Shown: positions 1 to 6,548, counted from the stretch's first letter. The stretch: 64,000 nucleotides of DNA from Pseudomonas reinekei (GCF_001945365.1 NZ_MSTQ01000017.1:49318-113317); one strand, 5' to 3'. Notes: generated by a model from the sequence alone, not told the origin. Translations and numbers: made by a program.

Positions 1-212
1 CCCAAGGTGCCCCGAACATCCCACAAGGCAGCCGCGATGACGTGGTTGGCTAGACGTGGGCCGTCGCAGTCGAACTGATCTTCAAGAAGCAAAAGTACAG
101 AGTTGGCGCGTTCCACAGCACAGGTAAGGGCGTCAATAGGAACACCGGCTTCGGCGTCGTTGTGGACGCAAAGCAAGTCCTCGGGCAGGGCGAAACTCAG
201 AGCGGAATTCAT
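1..212 (-). CDS. hypothetical protein of the island (N-terminal part only)
   Basis: This gene starts at ATG 212, overlapping the stop of the 52-residue gene by four bases (ATGA), and runs off the left edge after about 70 codons. The visible part starts MNSALSFALPEDLL and contains a helical stretch with VLLLLEDQFD followed by AALWDVRGTLG. I do not recognise a function. It looks like one of the short acidic helical proteins common in Pseudomonas islands. The stop-start overlap with the gene before it argues for translational coupling, and so for shared control by the antisense RNA upstream. Confidence 0.6.
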   Translation of the reverse strand, partial: MNSALSFALPEDLLCVHNDAEAGVPIDALTCAVERANSVLLLLEDQFDCDGPRLANHVIAAALWDVRGTL

Positions 213-367
213 TGAGCACCGCCGACGGCTTCGAGAGCGCGGGCTTTGGCCATATGGGCGTTGTAACGGGTGAGACGTGTGGCGAGACTGGAGTTGGCGT
301 GTAAAGCGGCGAGAGCCATTGCACGATGGGCAGCGGCGTGAATTTTGGACGGATTGAGGGCTTGCAT
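209..367 (-). CDS. 52-residue hypothetical protein, first gene after the immunity RNA
   Basis: The gene starts at ATG 367 with a clear AGGAG eight bases before it, and ends in an ATGA overlap with the next gene. The product is 52 residues (MQALNPSKIHAAAHRAMALA...), Ala-rich, basic and probably helical. By position it corresponds to the small early gene (kil-like) that follows the cI region in phage P4, but I see no sequence feature that would prove that role. Its ribosome binding site lies inside one of the two blocks complementary to the antisense RNA, so it is the most likely direct target of that RNA. Confidence 0.65.
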   Translation of the reverse strand: MQALNPSKIHAAAHRAMALAALHANSSLATRLTRYNAHMAKARALEAVGGAQ

Positions 368-378
368 GGGGTGGAACT

Positions 379-414
379 CCTATTGTTGAGGAGCTACCAC
401 CGTCCGCCGTCAAA
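379..414 (-). promoter_or_regulatory. antisense-RNA target site downstream (seqC-like), covering a ribosome binding site
   Basis: Read on the minus strand this stretch contains TTTGACGG (414-407) and ACAATAGG (386-379), 20 bases apart. Both are exact complements of blocks in the folded RNA at 423-500 (CCGTCAA and CCTATTGT). ACAATAGGAG includes the AGGAG used by the gene starting at 367, so pairing would hide that ribosome binding site. The arrangement matches seqC of phage P4. Confidence 0.6.
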
Positions 415-422
415 CGAATTAG

Positions 423-500
423 GGTGGTAGCTGTGCGCAGGTTGACGGACCGGGACAATAGGAACCCGGCAGACCCGAAGGTCTCCCACGCACAGCCACC
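423..500 (-). ncRNA. C4/CI-like antisense immunity RNA
   Basis: On the minus strand this 78-base segment folds into a closed multibranch structure. A 12-bp stem joins GGTGGCTGTGCG (500-489) to CGCACAGCTACC (with one G-U pair). Inside are an AGACC-TTCG-GGTCT hairpin (484-471) and a CCGGG...CCCGG hairpin (469-450) whose ten-base loop shows CCTATTGT; CCGTCAA follows (448-442). These two blocks are exact complements of sites on both sides in the same transcript. The shape and logic are those of the C4 RNA of phages P1/P7 and the CI RNA of P4. The exact processed ends are not known. Confidence 0.75.
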
Positions 501-521
501 ATAAATTGGGAATGCGGGCAC

Positions 522-553
522 AAAAAAAGCGCCTGCAATCGTAATGGGGGCGC
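522..553 (-). terminator. intrinsic terminator between the upstream target site and the antisense RNA
   Basis: On the minus strand GCGCC (553-549) pairs with GGCGC (533-529), followed by seven T. The GCGCC arm can instead pair with GGCGC at 562-558, forming a competing hairpin that would prevent termination. The position between seqA and the immunity RNA is where P4 terminates early transcripts in the immune state. Confidence 0.55.
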
Positions 554-560
554 CTGTGCG

Positions 561-584
561 CCTATTGTTGATCGGGCCGTCAAA
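561..584 (-). promoter_or_regulatory. antisense-RNA target site upstream (seqA-like)
   Basis: Minus-strand TTTGACGG (584-577) and ACAATAGG (568-561) are the same two blocks as in the downstream site, and both are complementary to the folded RNA at 423-500. The ACAATAGG block runs into the GGCGC (562-558) that could form an antiterminator, so binding of the RNA here should favour the terminator just downstream. Confidence 0.6.
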
Positions 585-710
585 CCCGGTCGCTGAATTT
601 GCAGCGACGGCCAGAGAGTAACGTCCGTTTTTCGAAAGTGCAACTGTGCGTATAACTTGCGAAATTTTCAGGTGCGGCATAAATTGTTCTGGCATGCAGA
701 TTTACCTCAA

Positions 711-735
711 CGCCTCCGGATCGCTCCCGGGGGCG
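711..735. other. GC-rich hairpin at the end of the AlpA operon
   Basis: CGCCTCCGG (711-719) pairs with CCGGGGGCG (727-735), one G-U pair included, just after the stop codon at 742. The T run (TTTT, 736-739) is on the plus-strand side, so it is not a standard terminator for the minus-strand operon. It may block read-through or protect the 3' end. The rest of the gap, 585-741, must hold the promoter of the immunity leader, but I could not pick a convincing -35/-10 pair. Confidence 0.35.
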
Positions 736-741
736 TTTTCG

Positions 742-1083
742 TTAGTGCTGGGTAGTTATGGGTCGGCTGAGGGTGAGCCATTGCAAGTGGCTACCTTGGC
801 CGGCGCGCTGCCGCATCTGCTGGAGTGCTTCGGGATTGCGCAGCAGGTTGGGAATCAGTTCGCGAGCGTCGTTGATCACCACGTCTGCTGGTGGCTGAAC
901 CGCTAGTAGCGTCCACTCCAGGTTCTGCCACAGCACGATCAACACGTGTGCGCCGGCTGCGATCGCCTGATCGCGGAGCGCAAGCAAGCGCTGGCGACCC
1001 TTGATCTCTGTTGATGAAGGCATAGGCGCTTCAAGTACGCCGACGAGATCCAAGGTTTGATGGGGAAGAAAGGTCGGAGTCAT
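742..1083 (-). CDS. hypothetical island protein, 113 residues
   Basis: This is the last gene of the AlpA operon. Its ATG at 1083 overlaps the stop of the gene before it (ATGA). The product (MTPTFLPHQTLDLVGVLEAP...) has a central hydrophobic strand (AHVLIVLWQNLEWTLLAV) and a basic helical C-terminus. I do not recognise a family. The tight coupling to its neighbours supports it being a real gene. Confidence 0.55.
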   Translation of the reverse strand: MTPTFLPHQTLDLVGVLEAPMPSSTEIKGRQRLLALRDQAIAAGAHVLIVLWQNLEWTLLAVQPPADVVINDARELIPNLLRNPEALQQMRQRAGQGSHLQWLTLSRPITTQH

Positions 1084-1688
1084 GCCGCCTCCTGTGTGCA
1101 GGTGAACAACGGTTGCGGCGTTTCACCTTTGAGCCACGCCAGGATTTTGTTGTCCTCGACGCACCGTCGGCGGTGTTTTGCCGCGAGCAGATCGCGGCGC
1201 TCTGCTAGGCATTCGTCGATGTAGCCGGACAGGTCCGAGGTCAACTTCATTTCACGGTGAAGGCGTTCGCTTGCAGTTTTTTCCTCGGCAAGATCCTGCT
1301 CAGTGATGCGTTGCCACACCGCCGGATCGTTCGCGTAGCCGGCCGACTGGTCGACCAGCCAATACGTTACCCAGTCGTTCAAATCCAGCGATTTCAGGGC
1401 GGCGCGACGACCTTGCTTCATCGCGAAATGACCCGAACCGTGGATGCTGGAAAACTCCCTGCGTACCGCGTTTTTGCCGATCAGTTGAGGTAATTCCCAT
1501 GGATTGGGTTTGAGCGGAAGGACCAAGCCATCAGGATTGAAAAAGAAGGCTTCTTGTTCTTCCCCGTTCCAGCTCACACCCGCAATGGTGCGGTGCCGCC
1601 AATTGATTGCATCAGGTTGATACAGACGAAATCCGACGCTATAGGAGTCGAGAAAAGGGCCTTTGAATGGGCAATAGTTGCGTGTCAT
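1080..1688 (-). CDS. hypothetical island protein, 202 residues
   Basis: The start at ATG 1688 overlaps the stop of the AlpA-type gene (ATGA), and the stop overlaps the next start. The product begins MTRNYCPFKGPFLDSYSVGF and has a beta-rich first half (AGVSWNGEEQEAFFFNPDG) and a charged, probably coiled, second half (EEKTASERLHREMKLT). No domain is recognised. Its place in a three-gene coupled operon behind an AlpA-type regulator is common in P4-like and prophage islands of Pseudomonas. Confidence 0.6.
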   Translation of the reverse strand: MTRNYCPFKGPFLDSYSVGFRLYQPDAINWRHRTIAGVSWNGEEQEAFFFNPDGLVLPLKPNPWELPQLIGKNAVRREFSSIHGSGHFAMKQGRRAALKSLDLNDWVTYWLVDQSAGYANDPAVWQRITEQDLAEEKTASERLHREMKLTSDLSGYIDECLAERRDLLAAKHRRRCVEDNKILAWLKGETPQPLFTCTQEAA

Positions 1689-2005
1689 GCGGCCACCTGA
1701 TCACGTGCTTCAATACGGCTTTTGACCCAGCTCTGAACTTCAGAAAAAACCCAGGCAACTGGTGCGCCACGTGCGGTGCTGTTGCTCAGTTTGACAGGCT
1801 GTGGGAAGCCACTGTCGGGGCACTGCATAAGCTTGTAGATAGTCGAGCGCTTGAGCCCTGTAGCAATCTCAAGACGCGGCATGCGTATGAGGGTGGTGGC
1901 GGGATCAAAAGGAGTGATGAGGCTTGGGAAGGTGGGATCAAAAGGGGTGACGAGGTTTGGGAAGTTTGAATCGGGCTTTTGTGCGAAGTCGTTTTTCATT
2001 GGCAT
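1685..2005 (-). CDS. AlpA-family phage regulator with repeated N-terminal tail
   Basis: The 106-residue product has a C-terminal AlpA/Vis-type winged helix (about residues 40-104). It begins IRMPRLEIATGLKRSTIYKLM, with the Phe-Pro-x-Pro-V-x-L strand seen in this family (SGFPQPVKLSN) and WVFSEVQSWV at the end. Such proteins bind DNA and control excision or early genes in P4-like elements. The first 35 residues are unusual: an 11-residue unit of the type FPxLxTPFDPx occurs twice, matching a 33-bp tandem repeat in the DNA. The start could be ATG 2005 or the ATG two codons later. The gene leads a coupled operon with the two genes that follow. Confidence 0.75.
   Translation of the reverse strand: MPMKNDFAQKPDSNFPNLVTPFDPTFPSLITPFDPATTLIRMPRLEIATGLKRSTIYKLMQCPDSGFPQPVKLSNSTARGAPVAWVFSEVQSWVKSRIEARDQVAA
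1901..1966. repeat. two tandem 33-bp units inside the AlpA-type gene
   Basis: GGGATCAAAAGG starts at 1901 and again at 1934. The two 33-bp units match closely and keep the reading frame, giving an 11-residue protein repeat. Copy number could change by slippage. Confidence 0.7.
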
Positions 2006-2092
2006 TGCTCTCGATTGGTATGGACTGACGAGAGCAATGATCTAGGCGTTGAAATGCGGTGAGCAGTTCACTTCCACTTTGAAATTTTCGGT

Positions 2093-2935
2093 TTACATCA
2101 AGTCATGCTTAGTGAGGATGGCATCTACTTGTCTGCGGGTGAGAGCCTTCTCAATTTCCGAAGGTAGCCAGGTGGGTCTCTGTTTTGGGGGCAGTGCTAT
2201 TTGATCTTCCAGCCAGCGATGGACGTGTGTAGCCAAGTTTCGACGTGGAAGCCCCTGGTCTCGAAGGTTGTCCGCTTGCTTCAAAATGGCGGCGTCGCGG
2301 GCTGACATTTCTTCGTTGCGATCCTTGCCGCTTAAGATGCCACCTTTACGGCGGATCGCGGTTTTGATGGCTGCGGAAGCAAGTTCAGTAATGTCGTCGT
2401 CGTAAAGGGAAATCAGTGAGGTGACCACTTCCAGATGAGCGACATAGCTTTCTAACGCTACGACGCGGCCATCAGGATTGATTTCGGTCGAGACAGCTTG
2501 GCAAAACTCCTCCCAAGGCAGTTCCAATATCCGCCAATTCTTCGAAATGACTTTCTGTTCGCTCGCCTGCATCCAATCGCTGAGAGATTCAATCGCCTTT
2601 ACTGCGCAAGCCATCGCGTAGGCGGCATACGCCTCTTCATCGGATGCTGATTCACAGCATGTGAAGTGGCGGATCCAGTCAGCTAGACGCGATGTTCGAG
2701 GAGTTTCCGCATGCTGGAAGATTGACCCTTCCATCCTTACGGCCTCAATACAGAGCGAATTAAGATAACTGCTTTCGTTAGCTTGAATGCGAAACACGCA
2801 TTGGTCGAGTAAGCGGCATGCATCCATTATTTGCTCGCCGATAAGCGCATAGAGCGACTGGTTCGACAGGTGATCGATAAGTCTGGCCGTCGGTTTTAGG
2901 CCCAAGGCGAGATCAATGCCTTCTATAAGTTCCAA
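2093..2935 (-). CDS. hypothetical island protein, 280 residues
   Basis: The best start is TTG 2935, preceded by AAAGGAAAGG; the first internal ATG would lose about 36 residues. The product is acidic and mostly helical (MELIEGIDLALGLKPTARLI...), with a Cys-containing middle (HFTCCES) and a basic C-terminal part (AIRRKGGILSGKDRNEEMSARD, then LPRRNLATHVHRWLEDQ) that looks like a short HTH-like module. I do not recognise the family. It overlaps the gene upstream of it by 13 bases, so it is probably part of the integrase transcript. Confidence 0.6.
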   Translation of the reverse strand: MELIEGIDLALGLKPTARLIDHLSNQSLYALIGEQIMDACRLLDQCVFRIQANESSYLNSLCIEAVRMEGSIFQHAETPRTSRLADWIRHFTCCESASDEEAYAAYAMACAVKAIESLSDWMQASEQKVISKNWRILELPWEEFCQAVSTEINPDGRVVALESYVAHLEVVTSLISLYDDDITELASAAIKTAIRRKGGILSGKDRNEEMSARDAAILKQADNLRDQGLPRRNLATHVHRWLEDQIALPPKQRPTWLPSEIEKALTRRQVDAILTKHDLM

Positions 2936-3222
2936 GCGGCCTTTCCTTTACCGAAATGTATCCAACCATCCCCGCGCCCTATGTTGATGCGGCACAACCA
3001 GCGCGCCGAGCTTGTTCGCACGCGTCGGAAATGGCTAGCCAGCAGTGGCAATGATGGGCTTTCTATGTAACACCAAAGGGTAGCGTTACACGGCGTGTAT
3101 GGCACCGCTCTAAAACGTGTTACAGGTGAGAAGTCCAATATATTCAGGGGGTTGGTGATGCCCGTTACACCTGTTACACCCGTAACACCGCTTTTGGAGG
3201 GGGGATGGATAAGGAGTTTCAT
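2923..3222 (-). CDS. possible small protein with Gly-Val-Thr repeats, coupled to the integrase
   Basis: The ATG at 3222 overlaps the integrase stop (ATGA) and the reading frame runs 99 codons to 2923, overlapping the next gene. The N-terminal part reads SGVTGVTGVTGI, which is simply the translation of the GTTACACC repeats in this stretch. The frame may therefore be a by-product of repeated DNA sites rather than a selected protein. The stop-start overlap speaks for translation; the composition speaks against it. Confidence 0.35.
   Translation of the reverse strand: MKLLIHPPSKSGVTGVTGVTGITNPLNILDFSPVTRFRAVPYTPCNATLWCYIESPSLPLLASHFRRVRTSSARWLCRINIGRGDGWIHFGKGKAAWNL
3065..3189. repeat. cluster of GTTACAC / GTGTAAC repeats (iteron-like)
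   Basis: At least six copies of a GTTACAC-type word occur in 125 bases: near 3066 and 3182 in one orientation, and near 3084, 3117, 3164 and 3173 in the other. The densest run is CCGTTACACCTGTTACACC at 3162-3180. Such short repeated words in P4-like elements can be binding sites for the replication primase or for a repressor. No protein can be assigned to them here. Confidence 0.5.
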
Positions 3223-4454
3223 ACTGCCTTCCCAAATTGGCCTTGCACGACCTTACCAGTCGCTAGCTCATCAAGACGATCGGCGTACCACTGCATCATC
3301 ACTTTACGCTGTGGGAGGTACACCGCCTTGTTGTACACACCTGCAATTCCTTCTTTTACGTGAGAGAGCTGTGCCTCGATATGGTTTTCGTCGAACCCCT
3401 GTTCATTCAGGATCGTGCTGGCGATGTGACGGAAACCATGGCCGGTTTGCCGGCCCGCATATCCCAGCCTGCGCAGCGCCATCAGAAACACGGTGTTGCT
3501 GCGGGGTATGGTCCGATCTTTTCTTCCTGGAAATAACAGCGGGTATGCCCCTGTCAGCTTGCGTAGCTCCGTAATTGCTTCAATGGCCTGGCGAGATAGA
3601 GGCACTACATGCTCGCGCCGACGCTTCATTCGCTCGGCTGGAATCGTCCATAGCTTTTTGTTGAGGTCGATCTCTGACCAGCGTGCTTCTCGAATCTCAC
3701 TCGGGCGTGCCGCTAATAAGGCCAGCAATTGGAGACCTAGACGGACGTCCTTCGCGTGAGGGTAAGAGTTGATGGCGCGAAGTAATGCAGGCAACTCTTC
3801 TATTGATACGTGTGCATAATTTTCAGCACTGCGCGTCTGTAGAAATTTATTGAGGCCTTCAAGGGGGTTGTGGATCGCTCGACCTGTCACGCGTGCCAAG
3901 TCATAGATCTCTTTGCAGAAGGCTCGAACTCTGCCCATTTGCTCAATGATCCCTTTCTGCTCCATGCCGCGCAGAAACTCCATCCATTCAAGGGGCAGTA
4001 TTTCTGTGTAGATGCGTTTGCCGAAAACGGGGAATACGTGAAGCTCCAGTGCTCCAAGGACTCGACGGGACGTGCCGGCTTCCCAGCTTGAGCGTCTAGC
4101 CTCAAACCATTCGCGGCCTAATGCTTCAAAAGTGTTGTTGGCAGCCACCCGGTCAGCAATCTTACGAGCCTGCTTACTGACCAAAGGATTTTTACCAGTT
4201 GATGCGTCATCCCGCAGTTGCGCCGCCTTCTGCCTGGCTAGCGAACCACTAATTTCGGGGTAACCGCCTAGCCCCAGCCAGGACCATTTCCCGTCTGGTT
4301 TTTTGTAGCGTAACTCCCACGACTTCTGCCCATTTGCCTTGACCCGAAAATACAAGCCGTTGCCGTCTTGCTCCCGGTACGTCGCATTCTCCGGCTCCAA
4401 TCCTGCGAGAGTAGTGTCGGCCAGTGGGCGGCGTTTGATTTCAGTACGCTTCAC
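3219..4454 (-). CDS. int: P4-type tyrosine integrase
   Basis: The 411-residue protein has the layout of P4-family integrases: an N-terminal DUF4102-type arm-binding domain (GNGLYFRVKANGQKSWELRY), a central SAM-like core-binding part (about 100-200), and a C-terminal catalytic domain. Visible active-site positions are Arg in ARPSEIREARW, His/Arg in GHGFRHIAS, and the Tyr in GVYNKAVYLPQRK. The length is normal and no damage is seen. It is read away from the tRNA-Arg gene whose 3' end should be its attachment site, the standard arrangement. It catalyses integration and, with an AlpA/Vis-type factor, excision. Confidence 0.93.
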   Translation of the reverse strand: MKRTEIKRRPLADTTLAGLEPENATYREQDGNGLYFRVKANGQKSWELRYKKPDGKWSWLGLGGYPEISGSLARQKAAQLRDDASTGKNPLVSKQARKIADRVAANNTFEALGREWFEARRSSWEAGTSRRVLGALELHVFPVFGKRIYTEILPLEWMEFLRGMEQKGIIEQMGRVRAFCKEIYDLARVTGRAIHNPLEGLNKFLQTRSAENYAHVSIEELPALLRAINSYPHAKDVRLGLQLLALLAARPSEIREARWSEIDLNKKLWTIPAERMKRRREHVVPLSRQAIEAITELRKLTGAYPLLFPGRKDRTIPRSNTVFLMALRRLGYAGRQTGHGFRHIASTILNEQGFDENHIEAQLSHVKEGIAGVYNKAVYLPQRKVMMQWYADRLDELATGKVVQGQFGKAV

Positions 4455-4456
4455 TG

Positions 4457-4508
4457 CGTGTATGCCTCCAGTTCAATGAATCTCAAAGCATACACGTGGG
4501 CATACACG
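4457..4508. promoter_or_regulatory. three GCATACACG sites before the integrase start
   Basis: CGTGTATGC at 4457-4465 is the inverse of GCATACACG at 4488-4496 and 4500-4508. The three copies sit just before the integrase start codon (4454). They are candidates for integrase arm sites or an operator for self-control or AlpA control of int. This is inferred from position only. Confidence 0.45.
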
Positions 4509-4548
4509 GCGTGAAGTTATAGGGGTAGACAGGGATGGATAGCCAGAA

Positions 4549-4578
4549 ACAAGAAAGCCCGCACAGGGCGGGCTTCTT
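4549..4578 (-). terminator. intrinsic terminator after tRNA-Arg
   Basis: On the minus strand AAGCCCGC (4575-4568) pairs with GCGGGCTT (4562-4555) around a five-base loop, followed by TCTTGTTT. It would end the tRNA-Arg transcript before the integrase gene. Confidence 0.7.
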
Positions 4579-4621
4579 GGAGTGTTTCGTAGACTGTCTG
4601 AGACAGGTCTAGACTGCTATA

Positions 4622-4641
4622 TGGTGCACCAGGCGGGATTC
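4622..4641. other. probable attachment site (att) core in the tRNA 3' end
   Basis: P4-type integrases recombine within the 3' part of tRNA genes and the integrase gene lies on this side. The limits are approximate, because the partner copy at the other end of the element is outside the window. Confidence 0.45.
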
Positions 4642-4698
4642 GAACCCACGACCCCTGCCTTCGGAGGGCAGTACTCTATCCAGCTGAGCTACTGGTGC
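4622..4698 (-). tRNA. tRNA-Arg (anticodon CCG)
   Basis: Minus-strand sequence GCACCAGTAGCTCAG... folds as a 77-base tRNA: acceptor GCACCAG/CTGGTGC, D arm, anticodon stem CTGCC/GGCAG with loop CTCCGAA (anticodon CCG, reads CGG), T arm GGGTTCGAATCCC, and encoded CCA. Its 3' end touches the integrated element, and the 3' half is the likely attachment core. The tRNA itself is intact. Confidence 0.95.
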
Positions 4699-5049
4699 GA
4701 TGCGGGCGCCATGATACTCATATGCATTGCGGGCGTCCATGCTGCTGAAACGCCTGCGTTTTTCCAAAGCGTAACCTGCGGTTGCTACGCTGATCAGAAA
4801 ATTGCAGCAAAAAACGGCTTTTCGTTCTTTTTTTCGAACGCCCTATTGTCCTTTACCCCCTTTGATCCTAGGATTCGTTTGAGATTTCAAACGCTCTTGT
4901 CTGGGTGCTGAACCGCACGAGTTTCGAACAGTGCGCTATTTATGTGCTTCAGCCCGGTGAATGATTTCCCTGACGGCAGCCTACTGAGGCGCCTTTCTAC
5001 AATCATAATTTGCTCCGCGTATCGCGCGGTGCTGTTAAGGAAAGCCGAC
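4699..5049. promoter_or_regulatory. gap between tRNA-Arg and gabD
   Basis: This 351-base stretch holds the promoter of tRNA-Arg (a TATCAT -10-like word lies just upstream of the tRNA on the minus strand) and the promoter of gabD on the plus strand. A T-rich run lies near 4820-4840. No open reading frame with a ribosome binding site was found. AAGGA at 5034-5038 is the gabD ribosome binding site. Confidence 0.4.
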
Positions 5050-6492
5050 ATGCAGCTTAAAGACACCCAGTTGTTCCGCCAGCAAGCCTTCATCGATGGC
5101 GCTTGGGTAGATGCGGACAATGGTCAGACGATCAAGGTCAACAACCCGGCAACGGGCGAAATTCTGGGCACTGTGCCGAAAATGGGTGCTGCCGAAACCC
5201 GCCGTGCAATCGAAGCCGCTGACAAAGCGCTGCCGGCCTGGCGTGCACTGACCGCCAAAGAACGTGCCGGCAAACTGCGTCGCTGGTTCGAATTGATGAT
5301 CGAGAACCAGGACGACCTGGCTCGCCTGATGACCCTGGAACAAGGCAAGCCATTGGCCGAAGCCAAGGGCGAAATCGTTTACGCCGCTTCGTTCATCGAG
5401 TGGTTCGCCGAAGAAGCCAAGCGCATCTACGGTGACGTGATTCCGGGCCACCAGCCAGACAAACGCCTGATCGTGATCAAGCAGCCTATCGGCGTGACCG
5501 CTGCCATCACCCCATGGAACTTCCCGGCCGCGATGATCACCCGTAAAGCCGGCCCGGCCCTGGCCGCCGGTTGCACCATGGTGCTCAAGCCTGCTTCGCA
5601 AACGCCGTTTTCCGCCTTCGCCCTGGCCGAACTGGCCCAGCGTGCCGGCATCCCGGCTGGCGTGTTCAGCGTTGTTTCCGGCAGCGCCGGCGACATCGGC
5701 AGCGAACTGACCAGCAACCCGATCGTGCGCAAATTGTCCTTCACCGGTTCGACCGAGATCGGTCGTCAACTGATGTCGGAATGCGCCAAGGACATCAAGA
5801 AAGTGTCCCTGGAACTGGGCGGCAACGCACCGTTCATCGTGTTCGACGACGCGGACCTGGATAAGGCCGTCGAAGGCGCGATCATTTCCAAATACCGCAA
5901 CAACGGCCAGACCTGCGTCTGCGCCAACCGCCTGTACATTCAGGATTCGGTCTACGACGCGTTCGCCGAGAAGCTGAAAGTGGCCGTCGCCAAGCTGAAG
6001 ATCGGCAACGGTCTGGAAGACGGCACCACCACCGGTCCGCTGATCGACGAAAAAGCGGTCGCCAAAGTACAAGAGCACATCGCTGACGCCGTTGCCAAAG
6101 GCGCTACCGTGCTGTCCGGCGGCAAGCCGATGGAAGGCAATTTCTTCGAACCGACCATCCTGACCAACGTGCCGAAGAACGCTGCCGTGGCCAAGGAAGA
6201 AACCTTCGGTCCATTGGCGCCGCTGTTCCGCTTCAAAGACGAAGCCGAAGTGATCGCGATGTCCAACGACACCGAGTTCGGTCTGGCCTCGTACTTCTAT
6301 GCTCGCGACCTGGGCCGTGTGTTCCGTGTGGCTGAAGCCCTGGAATACGGTATGGTCGGCGTCAACACCGGGCTGATCTCCAACGAAGTCGCGCCGTTCG
6401 GCGGTATCAAGGCCTCGGGCCTGGGCCGTGAAGGCTCCAAGTACGGCATCGAAGATTACCTGGAAATCAAATACCTCTGCCTGGGCATCTAA
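5050..6492 (+). CDS. gabD: succinate-semialdehyde dehydrogenase (NADP+)
   Basis: The protein oxidises succinate semialdehyde to succinate, the last step of GABA breakdown, in the cytoplasm. At 480 residues from ATG 5050 (AAGGA eight bases before it) it has the family's normal length; an in-frame extension back to 4942 has no ribosome binding site. Aldehyde dehydrogenase landmarks are present: the TPWNFPA cofactor region, FTGSTEIGR, catalytic Glu255 in LELGGNAPF and catalytic Cys289 in NNGQTCVCANR. It lies upstream of gabT in the same direction, the usual Pseudomonas gabDT pair. Confidence 0.96.
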   Translation: MQLKDTQLFRQQAFIDGAWVDADNGQTIKVNNPATGEILGTVPKMGAAETRRAIEAADKALPAWRALTAKERAGKLRRWFELMIENQDDLARLMTLEQGKPLAEAKGEIVYAASFIEWFAEEAKRIYGDVIPGHQPDKRLIVIKQPIGVTAAITPWNFPAAMITRKAGPALAAGCTMVLKPASQTPFSAFALAELAQRAGIPAGVFSVVSGSAGDIGSELTSNPIVRKLSFTGSTEIGRQLMSECAKDIKKVSLELGGNAPFIVFDDADLDKAVEGAIISKYRNNGQTCVCANRLYIQDSVYDAFAEKLKVAVAKLKIGNGLEDGTTTGPLIDEKAVAKVQEHIADAVAKGATVLSGGKPMEGNFFEPTILTNVPKNAAVAKEETFGPLAPLFRFKDEAEVIAMSNDTEFGLASYFYARDLGRVFRVAEALEYGMVGVNTGLISNEVAPFGGIKASGLGREGSKYGIEDYLEIKYLCLGI

Positions 6493-6514
6493 GCCCGGCA
6501 AGGCATTGCTTCAA

Positions 6515-6548
6515 ACGCAAAGGGCACGAGAGCGCTGTCCCTTTGCGT
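6515..6548 (+). other. hairpin in the gabD-gabT gap
   Basis: ACGCAAAGGG (6515-6524) pairs perfectly with CCCTTTGCGT (6539-6548) over 10 bp. No T run follows, so it is not a classical terminator. It may set the ratio of gabD to gabT message, through processing or partial termination. Confidence 0.45.

Larger units (their letters stand above)
1..4641 (-). mobile_element. P4-type satellite / integrative element (right end, incomplete)
   Basis: A block of minus-strand genes lies directly beside the 3' end of tRNA-Arg(CCG). It holds a P4-type integrase next to the tRNA, an AlpA-type regulator, several short genes of no recognised function, and a C4/CI-like antisense RNA region. The whole is unlike the core genes that start at gabD. 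The tRNA end is placed inside the tRNA 3' part, as is usual for this integrase family. The left end, the second attachment site and any primase or packaging genes lie outside the window, so whether the element is complete cannot be judged here. Confidence 0.75.

Noticed and set aside
133..324. 63-codon minus-strand frame at the left edge
   Set aside because: It overlaps, out of frame, the 52-residue gene (209-367) and the next gene (1-212), both of which have better starts and a stop-start overlap.
646..906. 86-codon plus-strand frame over the immunity leader
   Set aside because: It runs through a strong hairpin and opposite a coupled minus-strand gene, and has no ribosome binding site.
4942..5049. 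36-residue N-terminal extension of GabD
   Set aside because: There is no ribosome binding site for it, whereas AAGGA precedes ATG 5050 and gives the usual 480-residue protein.
5035..6501. Long minus-strand open frame of 488 codons opposite gabD (similar ones opposite gabT, cysTWA, triC, tex and pckA)
   Set aside because: These are by-products of GC-rich codon use in real genes on the other strand. They have low-complexity His/Gln/Arg-rich translations, no ribosome binding sites and no family motifs.
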